A stretch of DNA of 9,732 nt, taken from NCBI GenBank assembly GCA_024277695.1, contig JAJRUR010000231.1:1-9732 (forward strand), given 5' to 3'. Positions 7,822-9,732 of the stretch are shown piece after piece. The DNA comes from Bacteroidota bacterium (GTDB lineage: Bacteria; Bacteroidota; Bacteroidia; Chitinophagales; Saprospiraceae). The position numbers and the translations under genes are program-made. Position 1 is the stretch's first letter. Each line of letters opens with the position of its first letter. The notes under the pieces were generated by a model. That model had not been told where the DNA came from, searched no databases, and saw only the letters and a list, made by a program, of their open reading frames with translations.

Positions 7822-7947
7822 ATGCGCATAACTATAATCATCTCCATTATTATTCTTTTTATTTCTTGCCAAAAACCAGAAATAAAAAAACCTCCAAAGG
7901 TCATTGACGTTGCTCCAAAACTGTTGCCGCAGCACCCTTTGCGTTAG
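7822..7947 (+). CDS. 41-codon lipoprotein-like ORF, possibly truncated
   Basis: It starts 6 bases after glpD and reads MRITIIISIIILFISC, then about 25 residues rich in Lys and Pro. The N-terminus has the form of a lipoprotein signal: Arg at 2, an isoleucine-rich core, and a lipobox-like FISC with Cys16. It then stops at a TAG after LPQHPLR, which is short for a mature lipoprotein. A minus-one shift near 7935 would open a frame running to a TAA at 8064-8066 and add about 43 residues, but that end lies inside the terminator stem, so the extension is doubtful. It is either a genuine tiny lipoprotein cotranscribed with glpD or the N-terminal stump of a larger lost lipoprotein. No family recognised. 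Confidence 0.5.
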   Translation: MRITIIISIIILFISCQKPEIKKPPKVIDVAPKLLPQHPLR

Positions 7948-8045
7948 CTAAATATAACATCTCGACATACAGTAGGTGGGAAAACTTTGTCCGCTACAAA
8001 AGCCTCAAAATAGTGCAAGCTCCGCAACGCAAACTAGCAAAAAAA

Positions 8046-8076
8046 AGGCCGGCTTTTTTTACATAAAAGCCGACCT
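8046..8076 (-). terminator. Intrinsic terminator of the tonB-like gene, possibly bidirectional
   Basis: A 12-bp stem with one mismatch: AGGCCGGCTTTT (8046-8057) against AAAAGCCGACCT (8065-8076), loop of 7 bases. On the minus strand it begins about 20 bases after the stop codon of the tonB-like gene and is followed by a T-run (the A-run at about 8039-8046 read in reverse), as expected of an intrinsic terminator. It lies between two convergent units, so it may also limit read-through from the glp operon, although the plus side lacks a clean T-run after the stem. Confidence 0.8.
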
Positions 8077-8096
8077 CTTATCCATATGAAACACTA

Positions 8097-9035
8097 TTAT
8101 TTTTTCTTCTTGGTCCTGTCTTCAAACTCAATTTTGAAGGTCAATCGACCACACTCTCTATTGGGAGCATTCATTTTTTTCTCAAACTTATAATAAGCTG
8201 AAGCATCTAGCGCCTCGCGGATGACATCCGTATCCGTTATAGTGCTGTGTACAGGATCAAATTCTACATATGTGACCTTGCCCTGCTTGTCCACACATAC
8301 ATTTACACTCATCATACCCTCTTCTGCAATGATGGCACTCAAGTTTGGCCGTTCGATGATTCTTCTTGTCAGTACACCATCTCCGGAAAACATACCGTCT
8401 CCACTGCCTTCACCTCCATCTCCCATATCATCATCTCCTGCGCCACTATCGGCATTTCCTTCACCTTCACCGTCCGCCTCGCTATCTCCGGCATCTCCAC
8501 TTCCGGCACCTTCCGTAGTAGATTCACCACCCGCTTCTGATGCTTTGGACTCGGATTCTTCGGCAGACTGATCTGCCTCCTCTTCTACGATGTCCTCCAC
8601 ATTGATCTCCGGAAGATCTACCGGTACTTCGTTAGGAACCGGTACAGGTACAGGAGCAGGATTTGGTACAGGCTCAGGAACCGGCACCTTGACCTTAATG
8701 TCTTTAACTTGTGGTATGGACGGCGCTTCCGTAGGCGAAGTGACAATTGGTTTTGTCGGGAGAGCTTTGACCGCCTTTACTTTAGGAGCTTCTGCTTTCT
8801 TAGGTGTCATCACTTCGGACTTTTGACTGCGCTTAGAGCTCTTCTTTGCACCTGCATGCGAAGATCCCGAACTCTCAAACTGAATGACTATAGCCTGCTG
8901 AAAAGGCTCTTCGGGTACTTGACTAAGAAAAGGGATAAGGGCCAATATCAATATGACTCCATGTACACTCATCGTGATGCGCATACTTTTCTTTTTTCGT
9001 TTCTCTGCTGCCTTTTTACTTAGATAGTTGTTCAT
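8097..9035 (-). CDS. TonB-family energy-transducing protein
   Basis: A 312-residue protein with TonB architecture. It has a short basic N-terminus (1-19), one membrane helix at about 20-38 with His25 in SVHG (compare the essential His20 of E. coli TonB), and a Lys/Ser-rich then proline-rich stretch with repeated VPVP and PVP (about 117-139). An acidic Gly/Ser/Asp/Glu low-complexity segment follows (about 148-219), then a C-terminal domain of about 90 residues. That domain contains VNVCVDKQGKVTYVEF and ECGRLTFKIEF; the cysteines at 247 and 295 recur in Bacteroidota TonB-like proteins and might pair. Such proteins link ExbB/ExbD and the proton gradient to outer-membrane transporters. No exbB or exbD is adjacent: the upstream neighbour is divergent and the downstream operon convergent, so it is probably transcribed alone. 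The substrate served is unknown. Confidence 0.85.
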   Translation of the reverse strand: MNNYLSKKAAEKRKKKSMRITMSVHGVILILALIPFLSQVPEEPFQQAIVIQFESSGSSHAGAKKSSKRSQKSEVMTPKKAEAPKVKAVKALPTKPIVTSPTEAPSIPQVKDIKVKVPVPEPVPNPAPVPVPVPNEVPVDLPEINVEDIVEEEADQSAEESESKASEAGGESTTEGAGSGDAGDSEADGEGEGNADSGAGDDDMGDGGEGSGDGMFSGDGVLTRRIIERPNLSAIIAEEGMMSVNVCVDKQGKVTYVEFDPVHSTITDTDVIREALDASAYYKFEKKMNAPNRECGRLTFKIEFEDRTKKKK

Positions 9036-9269
9036 AACGCGTATTTTTTAAAGATGATCAAATAGTAAAACTCCTCGTTTGTCGTGGGAGTCTTTGCCCT
9101 TTAGACTGCACCAAAAACTTAAATACATTTAAAGAAACCTTAAAGTCTTGGTACTATTCTGTGTAGATATTATCGGCCTATACGCGTTTTGATTTATTAG
9201 TAAACATCCTTAGATATGCATTTATTGTGCCAAAATGAACTAAAATAATAATAATCTGTTGAGTTAGTT
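9036..9269. promoter_or_regulatory. Divergent intergenic region between tonB-like gene and 70-residue ORF
   Basis: These 234 bases must hold the promoters for two divergent genes. I could not find a convincing Bacteroidota -7 element (TAnnTTTG) with a properly spaced -33 element for either direction, so no promoter is placed. A small inverted repeat, ACTCC at 9070-9074 against GGAGT at 9087-9091, lies about 35 bases upstream of the tonB-like start and would fall in its leader. The rest is AT-rich without clear repeats. Confidence 0.35.
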
Positions 9270-9482
9270 ATGGCAAGAAGATCCAAAAAATTTGATTACG
9301 GCAAGGGAAAGTACTACTTTGACATCCTCAATGGACAGTCGGCGATTACGATTTCGAGGCTAAACCGAGAAGAAGCAGTATATGCCTTCCAGAACTATCT
9401 AAAAATAGGCAAAAACGCCAATTGGCTAGGTTTATGGGATGGAAAAAAGTTTCAAGATACTGACCCCCTAAAGATTTCATAG
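9270..9482 (+). CDS. Small protein of unknown function (70 residues)
   Basis: I do not recognise a family. The protein is soluble, starts with a basic MARRSKKFDYGKGKYYF, and contains FDILNGQSAITISRLNREEAVYAFQNYLKIGKNANWLGLWDGKKF. That pattern suggests a short beta-hairpin, one helix (about 33-45) and a tryptophan-containing C-terminal turn; no signal peptide or membrane segment is seen. The composition looks protein-like, and the gene sits in a gap that fits it well: 234 bases from the divergent tonB-like gene and about 30 bases before the acylphosphatase start. It may be cotranscribed with the latter. Confidence 0.65.
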   Translation: MARRSKKFDYGKGKYYFDILNGQSAITISRLNREEAVYAFQNYLKIGKNANWLGLWDGKKFQDTDPLKIS

Positions 9483-9512
9483 TACCGGCGAACTTCCAAC
9501 TAATGCTGCTCT

Positions 9513-9732
9513 ATGAACTATGATATGATGCGAAAGGCTTATCGAATCACTGTATCCGGCAAAGTACAAGGAGTGTGGTATAGGGCCTCTACAAAGAAAA
9601 TGGCTGAAGACTTGGGCATAATGGGTTCGGTACGCAATCTCCCCAATGGCAGTGTCGAGATATTGGCTGAAGGTCCGTCAGAGGCTCTTGGCAAGATGGT
9701 TAATTGGTGCCTCGAAGGCCCCAAAGCAGCTC
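9513..9732 (+). CDS. acyP: Acylphosphatase, 5' part (runs off the window)
   Basis: The first 73 codons are present. The protein shows the acylphosphatase signature: VSGKVQGVWYR with the phosphate-binding Arg24, then GSVRNLPNGSVEI with catalytic Asn42, then EGPSEAL and a helix. Acylphosphatases are small cytoplasmic enzymes of about 90-100 residues that hydrolyse acyl phosphates such as 1,3-bisphosphoglycerate and carbamoyl phosphate. About 20-25 residues are missing at the right edge. Three in-frame ATGs are possible (9513, 9525, 9528); an in-frame stop at 9501-9503 sets the upstream limit. The ATG at 9528 gives the usual short N-terminus (MRKAYRITVSG) and may be the real start; 9513 is given as the longest. 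Confidence 0.92.
   Translation, partial: MNYDMMRKAYRITVSGKVQGVWYRASTKKMAEDLGIMGSVRNLPNGSVEILAEGPSEALGKMVNWCLEGPKAA

Noticed and set aside
8221..8571. 116-codon plus-strand ORF rich in Ser and Pro, plus similar ORFs at 8590-8826 and 8709-9023
   Set aside because: They are antisense shadows of the low-complexity Gly/Asp/Pro segments of the tonB-like gene; the minus-strand reading has a membrane helix and a TonB C-terminal domain.

Overview
This window looks like chromosomal DNA of a Bacteroidota bacterium, probably of the Saprospiria or a related class. The class-level placement is inference from style only. The evidence is a moderately AT-rich genome, genes without clear Shine-Dalgarno sequences, a TonB-type protein with the C-terminal cysteine pair common in this phylum, and an intergenic repeat family (GGTCGCCCCGCNGGGGC plus an inverted GCGACCTG end) that I recall from many Bacteroidota genomes.

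Layout. Positions 1-686 hold no intact gene: a short hairpin near the left edge and a composite, terminator-like repeat at 359-520. Positions 687-842 are the decayed 3' end of a glycoside hydrolase family 2 gene. Six bases later a tight plus-strand operon begins (849-7947): a 1009-residue lipoprotein fusing a glycerophosphodiester phosphodiesterase (GDPD) to a complete family 3 glycoside hydrolase (GH3), then glpF (glycerol channel), glpK (glycerol kinase), glpD (FAD-dependent glycerol-3-phosphate dehydrogenase) and a 41-codon lipoprotein-like ORF. Gaps are 16, 5, -14 and 6 bases. A stem-loop at 8046-8076 separates this operon from a convergent TonB-family gene (minus strand, 8097-9035). To the right, on the plus strand, lie a 70-residue protein of unknown function and the start of an acylphosphatase gene cut by the window edge.

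How the genes work together. GlpF, GlpK and GlpD form the standard route glycerol -> glycerol-3-phosphate -> dihydroxyacetone phosphate. The unusual part is the first gene: one exported lipoprotein carries both a phosphodiesterase for glycerophosphodiesters and a beta-glycosidase, and the remnant beside it was another glycosidase. The simplest reading is a locus for using molecules in which sugar, glycerol and (sometimes) phosphate are joined, such as deacylated glycolipids, glycosylated glycerophosphodiesters or sugar-decorated poly(glycerol phosphate). The substrate is inference; the fusion and the gene order are directly visible. This fusion is the best candidate for something undescribed in the window.
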